This document shows positions 37,558 through 46,181 of a stretch of 64,000 nucleotides of DNA, in pieces. Position 1 is the first letter of the stretch; each line of letters opens with the position of its first letter. Made by a program: the position numbers and the translations under genes. The stretch spans positions 34,475-98,474 of the forward strand of contig CAIYWI010000126.1 of assembly GCA_903929885.1 (NCBI GenBank), in the 5' to 3' direction. The notes below the pieces were generated by a model. That model made no database searches and had not been told where the DNA came from. It saw only the letters and a program-made list of their open reading frames with translations. The stretch comes from an uncultured Phycisphaerales bacterium (GTDB lineage Bacteria; Planctomycetota; Phycisphaerae; Phycisphaerales; UBA1924).

Positions 37558-38448
37558 ATGAACGTGCTGGCGAGGTACAAGGAAGGAGACGACGTCGAGG
37601 GCTACAAGGTCCTGGCTCAACTGGGCCAAGGCGCGGCCTCGACGGTCTATCTCGTCCAGGATCCCCGCTCGAAGCAGATCTGGGCCCTCAAGCACGTCGA
37701 ACGGGGCGACGCCAAGGACAACCGCTTCCTCGATCAGGCCATCTTCGAATACGAGGTGGCCTCGAAGTTCGATCATCCGAACATCCGCCGCATCCCTCGC
37801 CTCATCAAGCGAAAGGAGCGGCTCATCAAGCTCGTCGAGGTGCTCCTGGTCATGGAGATGCTCGACGGGCGGAGCATGGACATCAAGCCCCCTCGCACCT
37901 TCGACGAGGCGGTCACGATCTTCATCCAGGTGGCGGCGGCCATGGGCCACATGCACACCCGCGGCTACGTCCACGCGGACATGAAGCCCAACAACATCCT
38001 CGTGACGCCCGGCCCGGTCGCGAAGATCATCGACCTTGGCCAGGCCTGCGCCATCGGCACCACCAAGCCCCGCATCCAGGGCACGCCCGACTACATCGCG
38101 CCCGAGCAGGTGCACCGTCGCCCGCTCAACGAGAAGACCGACATCTACAACCTCGGCGCGACGATGTACCACACGCTGACCAGGCGCAACATCCCCACGG
38201 CGATGCCCAAGGAGAACAACAGCCTGGTCAGCCGCATCGACGACGCGCTCATCGAGCGGCCGATTCCGCCCATCGAGGTCAACCCCCGCATTCCGGTCAA
38301 GCTCAGCGACCTCATCATGCAGTGCGTCGAGATCGACCCCGCGCGTCGCCCGGCAGGCATGCAGCAGGTGGTCGAGCGGCTCGAACTCATCCTCGGCCAG
38401 CTGCGAGCCAAGAGCGCGCCCCCGCCGGTCGACATCGACGTCGACTGA
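37558..38448 (+). CDS. Soluble Ser/Thr protein kinase
   Basis: The 296-residue protein is a bare Hanks-type kinase domain without transmembrane helix or PASTA repeats. The Gly loop LGQGAASTV (about residues 22-30), K45, the catalytic loop H139-A-D-M-K-P-N-N (normally HRD), D159-L-G (normally DFG) and the APEQ segment are all present. The Arg-to-Ala change makes it a non-RD kinase, so activation-loop phosphorylation is probably not needed. ATG 37558 is preferred over a TTG at 37522. It converges with the small membrane protein at 38470; targets are unknown. Confidence 0.88.
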   Translation: MNVLARYKEGDDVEGYKVLAQLGQGAASTVYLVQDPRSKQIWALKHVERGDAKDNRFLDQAIFEYEVASKFDHPNIRRIPRLIKRKERLIKLVEVLLVMEMLDGRSMDIKPPRTFDEAVTIFIQVAAAMGHMHTRGYVHADMKPNNILVTPGPVAKIIDLGQACAIGTTKPRIQGTPDYIAPEQVHRRPLNEKTDIYNLGATMYHTLTRRNIPTAMPKENNSLVSRIDDALIERPIPPIEVNPRIPVKLSDLIMQCVEIDPARRPAGMQQVVERLELILGQLRAKSAPPPVDIDVD

Positions 38449-38469
38449 TCGCCAGCCGCCGCCCTCGCG

Positions 38470-38625
38470 TCACGGCTTGCCCCGGACCGTCAGCGTCACC
38501 CTCGTGCCGCCGCGTCCGCTCCGCCATCGTCGCGGCATCAAGCCCCGCGCCAGGAACAGCGCCGCCAGGACCGCCGCGACGGTCACCACCCAGAACTGCC
38601 AGTCGTCGGAGGGCATCGGCTTCAT
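38470..38625 (-). CDS. 51-residue single-pass membrane protein coupled to flhA
   Basis: A short ORF of 51 residues starts MKPMPSDDWQFWVV, continues through one hydrophobic helix (about residues 11-28, ending FLARGL) and finishes with an Arg-rich cytosolic segment (MPRRWRSGRGG) plus a short beta-like tail (TRVTLTVRGKP). Its ATG overlaps the flhA stop by one ATGA, the usual mark of translational coupling. I do not recognise the family. It has no cysteines, so it is not one of the FeoB-associated mini proteins. The coupling suggests a partner or assembly factor of FlhA. It stops 21 bases from the convergent kinase stop. Confidence 0.6.
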   Translation of the reverse strand: MKPMPSDDWQFWVVTVAAVLAALFLARGLMPRRWRSGRGGTRVTLTVRGKP

Positions 38626-40523
38626 GGCTGGGCCGCGAGGGACACCGTTCCCGTGTTCTTCACCGTCACCTCGCGAGGCAGCTCTTCATACGAGATCACG
38701 GCCACATGGGGCAACTGACGCTCGATGATCGCCCGCAGCGGCCTTCGCACCGGCGGATGCTCCACCACCAGCACCGAGGCGCTCGACTTGGCCACCGCCG
38801 CCTCGCACGCCGCCACCACGCGGGCGCGGTCCTCGTCCGACATGCCCACCACCTGGCCCTCCGGCAGATCCTCGACGCTGGCCTCCACCAGGTCCTCGAG
38901 GTCGGGATCGACCGAAAGGAACGTCACCCGGCCCGGCGACGAGGAGAATCTCGCGGCGATCGTCGGCGCCAGGTCCCGGCGCACCCGCTCGGTCAGGTAC
39001 TGCGGGTTGCGGGTCGTCTGCCCCCAGCGCGCCAGCGATTCGAGTATCAGCGGGAGTTGCCGCACCGGGACGTTCTCCCGCACCAGGCGCTGGAGCACTT
39101 CGGCCACCTGCTGGAGCGACAGGGGCGACGGCGTCACCGACCGCACGAGTTGGCGGCCTTCCTCCGCGGCCCGCAGTCCCTCGAGCATCGCATGCACCGC
39201 GCCGATGCCCAGCAGTCGCGAGGCATGATCGCGAAGCGATCGCTCGACCGTGGCGGCGATCTCGGCGACCGCATCCGCTCCGCCGTCCTGGCCGGGCCGT
39301 CGCACCGCCACCGGGGCATCGAGCAGGTCGACGCAGTAGCCCATCGGTTCGACGCCCGCGGCGGTGACCGTCACGCCCGTGGTCGGAACGCGGATGCCAA
39401 GGTCGCGACTCACCGATTCGGCCGCGCCGTTGGTCGCCAGACGCAGCGCGGCGGCATCAAGACGCGACATCAGGTCCGGGTGGACGCGCAGCAGGCACGT
39501 GGGCGCCGAGGCGGCCTCGCGGTCGCTCGCCAGTCGATTCGCGTCGTCGGCCCTGCGAGCCGACACTCGCCACGAGACCAGCGACGCCGTCAGGCACGCA
39601 ACGCCCGTCAGCACGAAAGGCAGCGGCGGAAACTCCAGCGGCAGCACGCCCAGCGACAGCAGCAGCAACCCGGCGATGGCCGTCACCCGCGGCTGCAGCA
39701 GGAACTGCCTCACGAGGTCGCTGCCCACCGGCGTGCCTTCCGCGCTGGCCACCCGCGTCACCACCAGGCCCGCCGCCACGCTCGTGAGGATGGAGGGAAT
39801 CTGCGCGCACAGCCCGTCGCCGATGGTCAGCAGCCCGTAGGTGCGGGCCGCCTCCGCGAGCGGCTGCCCGCGCTGCATCACGCCGAGCAACAGACCCGCG
39901 CCGATGTTGACGATGCTGATGACCAGTCCCGCGACGGCGTCGCCCTTGACGAACTTCATGGCGCCGTCCATCGCGCCGTAGAGCCGGCTCTCCCGCTCCA
40001 GGTCGCCGCGACGGTCCCTGGCTTCCTCCGCCGAGAGCAGTCCGCTGCGGAGTTCGGCGTCGATGGCGGCCTGCTTGCCGGGCATCGCGTCGAGCGTGAA
40101 GCGGGCCGCCACTTCCGCGACGCGCTCCGAGCCGCGGGCGATCACCACGAACTGCACCACCACGAGCACCACGAAGATCACCCCGCCGACGATCACGTCG
40201 CCCCCGACGACCACGCGACCGAACGACTCGATCACTCGCCCGGCATCGGCATCGAGCAGGATGAGCCGCGTCGAACTCACGTTGAGCGCGAGACGAAAGA
40301 GCGTCGTCAGCAAGAGGATGGTCGGGAAGGCCGGAAGCCTCCGGGCGTCGGACACGAACAGCGCGGCCAGCAGCACCACCGCCGCGATCGCCAGGTTGGT
40401 CGCCAGCAGCACATCCATCACCGGCGTGGGCACCTTCACCACCAGCAGGCACACGCCCAGCGCGACCGCGGCCGCAAGGACCAGGTCGCCGCCGCGGCCG
40501 AAGCGTTCGCGAGGAGTCGGCAT
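38622..40523 (-). CDS. flhA: FlhA/SctV-family type III export gate protein
   Basis: The 633-residue protein is the large export-gate subunit of flagellar or injectisome type III secretion. It has an eight-helix membrane domain (about residues 15-310), with the family signature RLALNVSSTRLIL (about 87-99) and MKFVKGDAVAGLVISIVNI. The cytoplasmic FHIPEP C-terminal domain (about 335-633) forms the nonameric ring that receives chaperones. Flagellar neighbours (flhB, fliP, fliQ, fliR, fliF) are all absent. The protein is somewhat shorter than typical FlhA (about 690). Either the flagellar genes are dispersed or this belongs to a reduced type III apparatus. Confidence 0.9.
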   Translation of the reverse strand: MPTPRERFGRGGDLVLAAAVALGVCLLVVKVPTPVMDVLLATNLAIAAVVLLAALFVSDARRLPAFPTILLLTTLFRLALNVSSTRLILLDADAGRVIESFGRVVVGGDVIVGGVIFVVLVVVQFVVIARGSERVAEVAARFTLDAMPGKQAAIDAELRSGLLSAEEARDRRGDLERESRLYGAMDGAMKFVKGDAVAGLVISIVNIGAGLLLGVMQRGQPLAEAARTYGLLTIGDGLCAQIPSILTSVAAGLVVTRVASAEGTPVGSDLVRQFLLQPRVTAIAGLLLLSLGVLPLEFPPLPFVLTGVACLTASLVSWRVSARRADDANRLASDREAASAPTCLLRVHPDLMSRLDAAALRLATNGAAESVSRDLGIRVPTTGVTVTAAGVEPMGYCVDLLDAPVAVRRPGQDGGADAVAEIAATVERSLRDHASRLLGIGAVHAMLEGLRAAEEGRQLVRSVTPSPLSLQQVAEVLQRLVRENVPVRQLPLILESLARWGQTTRNPQYLTERVRRDLAPTIAARFSSSPGRVTFLSVDPDLEDLVEASVEDLPEGQVVGMSDEDRARVVAACEAAVAKSSASVLVVEHPPVRRPLRAIIERQLPHVAVISYEELPREVTVKNTGTVSLAAQP

Positions 40524-40565
40524 GTCGCAGGGTAGCAGGCGGGCTCGTGACGGCCCCGGCGGGCG

Positions 40566-41078
40566 TCACTTGAACGGGTGCATGCCCCGATCGACGCGGG
40601 CGAGGTTCATGCGGGCGAAGGCCGGGGCGAAGTCCTTGACCAGCTTCAGCAGTTGGCTCTGCGAGCAGCACAGCCGCAGCGAGGCCCGCTTGGCGTCCCA
40701 GCCGCCCGCGTGCATCACGTCGAGAGCCTCGGCGAGCATCGCCGGGTAGTCGGCGTGCTCGGGATTGCACGCCAGACGACCCGCCGCCGAGCATCGCGAC
40801 CGCCACAGGTCGGAACGGACCTCGCCGACAGGAACGGGGCCCCGCACCTCGACCGCGAGCAGCCGCCGAAGGCGCCCGAGCGCCACCCGCTTGTTGTCCT
40901 CCGCGCTTCGTCGTTCCGAGGCCTGCGCCTCGACGCCCGTGGGCTCGTGGCGGATCCACACCGCCGATTCCACCTTGTTGCGATGCTGGCCGCCGGGGCC
41001 CGTCGAGCGCGTGCGACCCCACGAGCACTCGCGCAGCAACGCCTCGGGGTCGAGTCGCGCAGGGTGCGGCGGGGCCAC
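40566..41078 (-). CDS. Release-factor-like RF-1 domain protein (ArfB/PrfH type)
   Basis: The 170-residue protein carries the peptidyl-tRNA-hydrolysing GGQ motif in STGPGGQHRNKVESAVWIRH (GGQ at 29-31), followed by a basic segment (QASERRSAEDNKRVALGRL) typical of RF-1 domains. It lacks the codon-recognition domain of RF1/RF2. ArfB (YaeJ) rescues stalled ribosomes using such a domain plus a basic C-terminal tail. Here the C-terminus is helical but only mildly basic, so the protein may be a related release-factor-like rescue factor instead. It is 33 bases downstream of the dioxygenase gene on the same strand. Confidence 0.82.
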   Translation of the reverse strand: MAPPHPARLDPEALLRECSWGRTRSTGPGGQHRNKVESAVWIRHEPTGVEAQASERRSAEDNKRVALGRLRRLLAVEVRGPVPVGEVRSDLWRSRCSAAGRLACNPEHADYPAMLAEALDVMHAGGWDAKRASLRLCCSQSQLLKLVKDFAPAFARMNLARVDRGMHPFK

Positions 41079-41111
41079 GAGGATGAACTCGTCGGAAGCC
41101 AGCCCTTCACC

Positions 41112-41807
41112 TCATCGCCGCGAGGCCTTCGCGCGGGATGCGGGCTTGGCCTTGCGGGTCGGGGCCTTCCTCGAGGCCTTCGCGGCGGGCTTCCTGGTCT
41201 TGGCGGCCGCCTGCTTCCTGCCTGACGTCCGCGCCGCCTTGGCGGCCGACACCTTGCCTCCGCTCACCTTGATGGCCCCGGCCCGCTCGATCACGTGCCC
41301 GCAGTTCTTGCAGGTTCGACGGTCGACAGGCCCCCCCCAGAAGTCCTCCATGATGATCTTGAGATCCTCGTCGATCTTCTTGAGTTGCCAGAGGGCCTCG
41401 TGCACGAGGTGGTCGCACGTCGGGCAGTACCAGCGCAGGCCGTCCAGTTGGCCCTCCGGACGCGGAAACTCGATGACCAGCCCGAGCGTGCCCGCCGGAC
41501 GCTGCGGGCGGTGGGGCACCCAGCGGGGCAGCAGGAAGAGCTCCCCCTCCTTGATGATCTGCTCGTAGGGCTTGCTCCCGTCGAGAGGCCTCAACCGCAC
41601 CGCGATGGTGCCCTTGAGCTGGTAGAAGAGCTCCTCGGTGGGGTTGACGTGAAAGTCGTTGCGAGTGTTGGGGCCGCCGCTGACGAAGACCACCGCGTCC
41701 TTGGCCTGCGTGAAGAGTTGCTTGTTGCTCACCGGCGGCAGCAGGTCCTTGCGGTGCTGCTTGATCCACTTCTGCAGATGCACGATCGAGGTGGTGGTGT
41801 CGGCCAT
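41112..41807 (-). CDS. nbaC: 3-hydroxyanthranilate 3,4-dioxygenase with histone-like tail
   Basis: The 231-residue cupin enzyme cleaves 3-hydroxyanthranilate, leading to quinolinate for NAD or to tryptophan breakdown. Fe ligands H53, E59 and H99 and substrate residues R49, R103 and E113 align with those of the Cupriavidus enzyme. The structural zinc/rubredoxin-like cysteines C128, C131, C166 and C169 are present. Residues about 185-231 form an extra Lys/Arg/Ala/Pro tail (AAAKTRKPAAKASRKAP) resembling histone H1 or bacterial HU tails, unusual for this enzyme. No other kynurenine gene is in the window. Confidence 0.9.
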   Translation of the reverse strand: MADTTTSIVHLQKWIKQHRKDLLPPVSNKQLFTQAKDAVVFVSGGPNTRNDFHVNPTEELFYQLKGTIAVRLRPLDGSKPYEQIIKEGELFLLPRWVPHRPQRPAGTLGLVIEFPRPEGQLDGLRWYCPTCDHLVHEALWQLKKIDEDLKIIMEDFWGGPVDRRTCKNCGHVIERAGAIKVSGGKVSAAKAARTSGRKQAAAKTRKPAAKASRKAPTRKAKPASRAKASRR

Positions 41808-41940
41808 GACCCACTGTATGGGTGAAGCCGGGCGAGGGGTGATGCGGGCCGCATCCTTGCGGCCGACCGCGAGGACTCGCCGCTGCGCCGCAGCCGCCGC
41901 GTCGAGGCCCCGACCAGGCCCGGGTCGCGCCGTCCGCGGG

Positions 41941-44556
41941 TCAGCAGCCGCCGGCCTCCCAGACCCTGAAGAACTCCAGGACGTCGGTGCCGTCGGTGCC
42001 TCCGTCGAGATTGATGTCGGCGAAGGTGTCGCCCGCCTCCCAGCTCCAGTAGAAGAAGCTCACGTCCTCGAAGTCGACGCCGCCGTCTTCGTTGAAGTCC
42101 GCGCGGCATGGCGTGTCCGGATCCGGCTGGAACCGGAAGGAGAACGTCATGTCGGAGAACTCGATGAAGGATGCGTACGAGGCGACCTTGAACCGCAGCG
42201 GCTGGCCCTGGTCGACCGGGAAGTCGAAGATCGCCGACTGCAGGCCCGTGCCCCAGTCGTCGTTGCACGCCAGCGAGGCGGCGGGCAGGCAGATCGGCAC
42301 CGGCAGGCTCGACCCGTCGGCGCATTGATTGAAGATGGAGAGCACGGTGTCGAAGGTGCTGCCCATGGTGTCGACGCTGACCTTGCCCGCCGACGGCGGC
42401 GTGAAGGCGTACCAGACCGAGTGGTTCAGCCACGGCTCGACGACGCACGAGGCCTCGTGCTCGCAGGCCTGGCGCGTCGCGTTGATGACGTCGACGGTCT
42501 CGGTGAAGCTGTCGCCCGTGATGACGGTCGCGTCGGCGCACGCGTCGTTGGCGGGCGATGTGGCGACAAAGTCGAAGTGCAGATGGAGCCGGCCCGCGGC
42601 GGACGTGCCGTAGGCGGCCGACCTGATGAGGTACGTCGTGCCGGTGACGACGGGCAGGGCGACGATGGCCGACTGCAGGCTGCCGACGGTGTCGTCGTTG
42701 CACGCCACCACGGGCGGCCGCGTGCATGACGTCGCCGAACCCGCGGGGCATCCCAGATGCACCGAGAGCACCGTGTCGTAATCGCTCCCGAAGGTGTCGA
42801 GGTTGATGACGCCGTCGTGCGACGGCGTGAAGGAATGCCAGACGCTCGCGCCGTTCACGTCAGCGCCGCACCCGTCGATGGCGTCGCAGCGAGACTGGGT
42901 CGCGCACCAGGTGTCCTGCGCCGTGTCCTGGCTGAAGACCGGTGCGCCGGGATCGTTGATGATCGAGGCCCACGGGCACTCGTCGTTCGATGGCTTCGTG
43001 CACGGAAGCACCGCGATCTTCATCGCGTCCCAGAGTTGGGTCGAGTTGTTCGCCGGGTTGGCGTCGACGCTCGAATCGAGGATGACGCCGACGTAGTGCT
43101 CGCTGGTCGGGGTGTTGCGAGGGATCGCCAGGGCCGGAAGGTTCCAGACGGCGTTGGCCCCCGGGGCGAGGTCCTGCGTGTACTCGAGGGTTGCGAGCAG
43201 CGTGTCGGCGGCGCTGATCAACTCGTCGCCCGAGAGTCGCACGGTGAGCGTGTACGTCGTCGGTCCCGGATCGGCGTTGGTGGGGTTGGCGATGATCACC
43301 GAGGCGCCTGTCAGCGACGAACCGCTCTGGACGGAGGGTATCGTCGTTCCGGCGCGGACTCGCAGGGGCTCCACGTCAAGGACCGTGCCGCGGGTGTGGT
43401 ACGCCTCCAGCGCGATGTCCGTCAGCATCTGCGGCCAGATGCTGCAGTAGTACGCGACGGTCGAGCGGTCCGAGGTGGAGGCGACGGCCTTGGCGTAGGG
43501 CCAGCCGCCGATCGTCTCGAACAGGCTGCTGCCGCTCATGCCGCCCCACACCGCCGTGAAGCATCCTGGTGTCGTGTCGAGCCGGAAAAGGTTGTCGGAG
43601 CAGCCGTCCGGAACGCCCTGCCAGAGCCGCATCGTGCGACCGTCGTGCAGCGTCGAGCTGCATGCCTGCGCCGGGTAGGAGTAGTTGCTGAGCGTCGTCG
43701 AGGTGTTGCAGGCGTCGGCTTGCATGAGGAACCACCCCGAGAGCATCCCGACGCTCCGCGTGGTCGTGCGGTCGAGGAACACGGCGCCGACGTCGGCGCG
43801 CCAGTCGCTGCTTTCGACGAAGGCGGTTCCGGCGAGAAGCCGGTACCCCACCGCCCAGCCGAAGTTCTCGAGGATCTCCGTGCCGGCGGGACCGTTGCCT
43901 TCGTTGTCCCCGGCTCCGTCCCACGCGGGGATCACCCACACGCGATTGGCCCAGTTGAAGATGGGGCAGGAACGTGGTTGCCGGTCGTACACGCAGTGCG
44001 CCGCCGTCAGCACCACGCCGGGGTCCGCCATCGTCCCCGAGCACGTGAAGTACTGCAACGCGCCGCACTGATCCGTGAACTCCATGAGCAACTTCACGTT
44101 CGCGCTGGCCGGGTACGTCCGCATCGCTGCGTTCGTCACGGACGTCATGATCCCGCTCCAGGCCTGCGGCTCGAGCACGACGTCGCCCACGCCCCCGTAC
44201 GGCGCGCGTGCTCCCCAGTCCGGCGGCAGGTCCTTCCCCAAGGGCAGCGTCCGCGCCGTCCCGGTCGTGGCGTCGTAGATCGTCACCGAGTCGTCAAGAG
44301 GCGTGGCGGGCATCGGCCCGCCCGGCACGGGCATGGGCATCGGCGGAATGTCCTTGATGGCCATCGGCGGCAGCGAGTGATCGGGTTGCTGCGGATCCTT
44401 GCCCGGCTTCCACTCCAGCACGTCCGGAAGGATGATTCGGTCGGGATTCGCGGCCGGCGGCAGGCCCCGAGGCGGGCCGTCGATCCGCTGTGCGGACGCG
44501 CACGCGGTCGCCGTCAGGATGATCATGCATGCGTGTCGAATCGTCTTTGGCATCAT
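41941..44556 (-). CDS. Secreted trypsin-like serine protease with PPC-like domains and dockerin-like tail
   Basis: The 871-residue protein has a signal peptide (residues 1-22, MIILTATACASAQ core) and a Pro-rich linker. A chymotrypsin-fold domain has the triad H187 (LTAAHCV), D255 (WRADVGAVF) and S341 (GGMSGSSL). An adhesive beta region follows, then two repeated PPC-like beta-sandwich domains (each with xVWHSFTP or xVWYAFTP, and FDTVLS). The C-terminus is a dockerin-like pair ending VWEAGGC. ATG 44556 is chosen because GGAGCAAGCC precedes it; a second ATG is adjacent. The protease probably acts at or outside the cell surface. Confidence 0.88.
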   Translation of the reverse strand: MMPKTIRHACMIILTATACASAQRIDGPPRGLPPAANPDRIILPDVLEWKPGKDPQQPDHSLPPMAIKDIPPMPMPVPGGPMPATPLDDSVTIYDATTGTARTLPLGKDLPPDWGARAPYGGVGDVVLEPQAWSGIMTSVTNAAMRTYPASANVKLLMEFTDQCGALQYFTCSGTMADPGVVLTAAHCVYDRQPRSCPIFNWANRVWVIPAWDGAGDNEGNGPAGTEILENFGWAVGYRLLAGTAFVESSDWRADVGAVFLDRTTTRSVGMLSGWFLMQADACNTSTTLSNYSYPAQACSSTLHDGRTMRLWQGVPDGCSDNLFRLDTTPGCFTAVWGGMSGSSLFETIGGWPYAKAVASTSDRSTVAYYCSIWPQMLTDIALEAYHTRGTVLDVEPLRVRAGTTIPSVQSGSSLTGASVIIANPTNADPGPTTYTLTVRLSGDELISAADTLLATLEYTQDLAPGANAVWNLPALAIPRNTPTSEHYVGVILDSSVDANPANNSTQLWDAMKIAVLPCTKPSNDECPWASIINDPGAPVFSQDTAQDTWCATQSRCDAIDGCGADVNGASVWHSFTPSHDGVINLDTFGSDYDTVLSVHLGCPAGSATSCTRPPVVACNDDTVGSLQSAIVALPVVTGTTYLIRSAAYGTSAAGRLHLHFDFVATSPANDACADATVITGDSFTETVDVINATRQACEHEASCVVEPWLNHSVWYAFTPPSAGKVSVDTMGSTFDTVLSIFNQCADGSSLPVPICLPAASLACNDDWGTGLQSAIFDFPVDQGQPLRFKVASYASFIEFSDMTFSFRFQPDPDTPCRADFNEDGGVDFEDVSFFYWSWEAGDTFADINLDGGTDGTDVLEFFRVWEAGGC

Positions 44557-44676
44557 GGCTTGCTCCGTTCCCGGTCTGAAGGCGAACTCCTCGCGCCGGC
44601 TTGCGGCTCCCGAATCCCGCACCGTCGTCTCCACAACGAACACTACCGGCCCTGCCGAACTGTCGCCGCTCCGATG

Positions 44677-44924
44677 TCAGCAGCCCGCTCCGCCCCACAT
44701 GCGGAAGAAGATGTTGACGCCTGGCCCATCGATGCGTCCGTGTCGGGTCGATGCACGCCCACGGGTTTCGTGTCCGAACGAATCTCCTTCGCCTGCACCC
44801 ACGCGTTGGGCGACGCCGAACCGGGAGCCGGCGACTGCCGGGCCGATGCCATCGTGCAGCACGCGGCGGCAACCGCCAGACATCGGCCGGCGAGCCGATC
44901 GGAACCGGACGCGGATGCGGTCAT
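44677..44924 (-). pseudogene. Frameshifted remnant of a small secreted dockerin-tailed protein
   Basis: The region begins with a very good ribosome-binding site (GAGGAGAAG) and ATG 44924, encoding a signal-peptide-like start (RLAGRCLAVAAACCTMASA). The same frame runs on without a proper end, while a different frame finishes with the family's typical C-terminus, GRIDGPGVNIFFRMWGGAGC and a stop at 44677. The total length is 248 bases, not divisible by three. Signal peptide and dockerin end in two frames, with only about 80 codons in all, points to a deletion relic with a frameshift. Programmed frameshifting or a sequence error cannot be excluded. It lies 120 bases upstream of the protease gene. 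Confidence 0.6.
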
Positions 44925-45349
44925 GGACTTCTCCTCGGGGTCGAATCGGGCCGCCGCGGCATGCCGAGCGACCTTGGTGCGAGCGGGACGTTGCGGCATC
45001 ATCACCGCTGAACGCCTGAAGTTACCCAACTCCCGGACCTGCTCCAAGGGAAAACCATCGGAATGCGGCGGGATTTCGCTTCCCGGCGAGTCCGGCGCCC
45101 TTGGCGATCCCTTGCCGCCCCCCGAACGCTCCGCCTCCACCCGACGTTCGATCGCTCGACCCGATCCGTCCCCGGCGTCGATGCCCACCTGCCAAGATCT
45201 GGTTCATCGCGGGCCGAACATCTTCCTCGCGAGACCATCGTCCGCACGCCGCCGATCACCGTGCGATCGTGAGCCCGGCACCCGTCCATCCGGCTGCGAG
45301 CCCGACGCGATGCTTCCCGTCCTACCTTGCGTTCAACGGAGTGCACTTC
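44925..45349. other. Intergenic region between the dockerin relic and the methyltransferase-like gene
   Basis: This 425-base gap lies between divergent transcription units. It contains scattered open frames without ribosome-binding sites or domains, and no strong palindrome or T-tract. A CGGAG at 45337-45341 is the ribosome-binding site for the gene at 45350. No clear promoter is visible. Confidence 0.4.
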
Positions 45350-46033
45350 ATGTCGGACCCCCGAGACGCTTTCATCCATCGCGTGACAGGCGGCTGCTCG
45401 TTCGCCGATGTCGGCGGGCTCTGGATGACCGTGAACGAGAAGGTCTCGGTGGCGGCAAGGGCCGGCGCCACGCGACTTGCCATGCTCGACCTCAGCCCGC
45501 CCGAGTCCCCGTGGTGGCCACCGTTCAGGGATCGAATGGCCTCGATGGGCATCGACGCAGTCGCCGAACGCTCGGTCGACATCGCCGCCTATCGCGACGA
45601 GCCCTTCGATGTCGTGCACTGTTCCGGCGTGCTCTATCACCACCCCAACCCCATCACCGTGCTGACGGGCCTCCGCCGCGCCACGCGACGACACCTCGTG
45701 CTCACCAGCGCGGTCACCCAATCCGTCATCAGCAACGAGTGCGGCACCTGCACGGTGCCGCGATCGGGCGCCATCTTCATCCCCGCGCTCGACGACACCG
45801 AACGTCGGGTCTTGGCGTGTCACTGGCAGCGACTCGGCGGCGGCATGCAAGGCATCACCGAAGTCGCGTCGCATCGCATCGGGGCCGATAACACGTTCGA
45901 CGCCGGCCCTTGGTGGTGGCTGCCCACCTCGCGGTGCCTGACGGCGATGGCCGAGGCGGCCGGGTTCCGGCTCCTCGACGAGGCGCCGACCTGGGGCGGA
46001 AACGCCCACGTCGCGCTTTTGGAGTGCGCCTGA
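45350..46033 (+). CDS. SAM-dependent methyltransferase-like protein
   Basis: The 227-residue protein resembles class I methyltransferases. FADVGGLWMTVNEKVSVAARAG stands where the SAM-binding GxG motif usually lies. MLDLSPPESPWWPPF follows, then FDVVHCSGVLYHHPNPITVL, which is the typical motif-IV region (DVVxCxGVLxHxxNP) of methyltransferases acting on lipid or sugar substrates. The glycine motif is degenerate, so catalytic competence is uncertain. ATG 45350 has CGGAG eight bases upstream. It precedes the subtilase gene by 148 bases on the same strand. Confidence 0.7.
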   Translation: MSDPRDAFIHRVTGGCSFADVGGLWMTVNEKVSVAARAGATRLAMLDLSPPESPWWPPFRDRMASMGIDAVAERSVDIAAYRDEPFDVVHCSGVLYHHPNPITVLTGLRRATRRHLVLTSAVTQSVISNECGTCTVPRSGAIFIPALDDTERRVLACHWQRLGGGMQGITEVASHRIGADNTFDAGPWWWLPTSRCLTAMAEAAGFRLLDEAPTWGGNAHVALLECA

Positions 46034-46181
46034 ATCGGTATACTCGGACGGTGGGCGCCGACTCGTGCCGCCCGCGAGCGACGACATGGCCTGCGTCGAG
46101 GGCGCCGATCGACGCAGGACGGCCCGGTTCACGCGATGGCGGATCCGCTCGGAGGCGGTGCATGCACTTGAGGAGAGCATC

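Noticed and set aside
44643..45188. 181-codon minus-strand frame upstream of the dockerin relic start
   Set aside because: The strong ribosome-binding site and signal peptide place the start at 44924; the upstream part is not protein-like.
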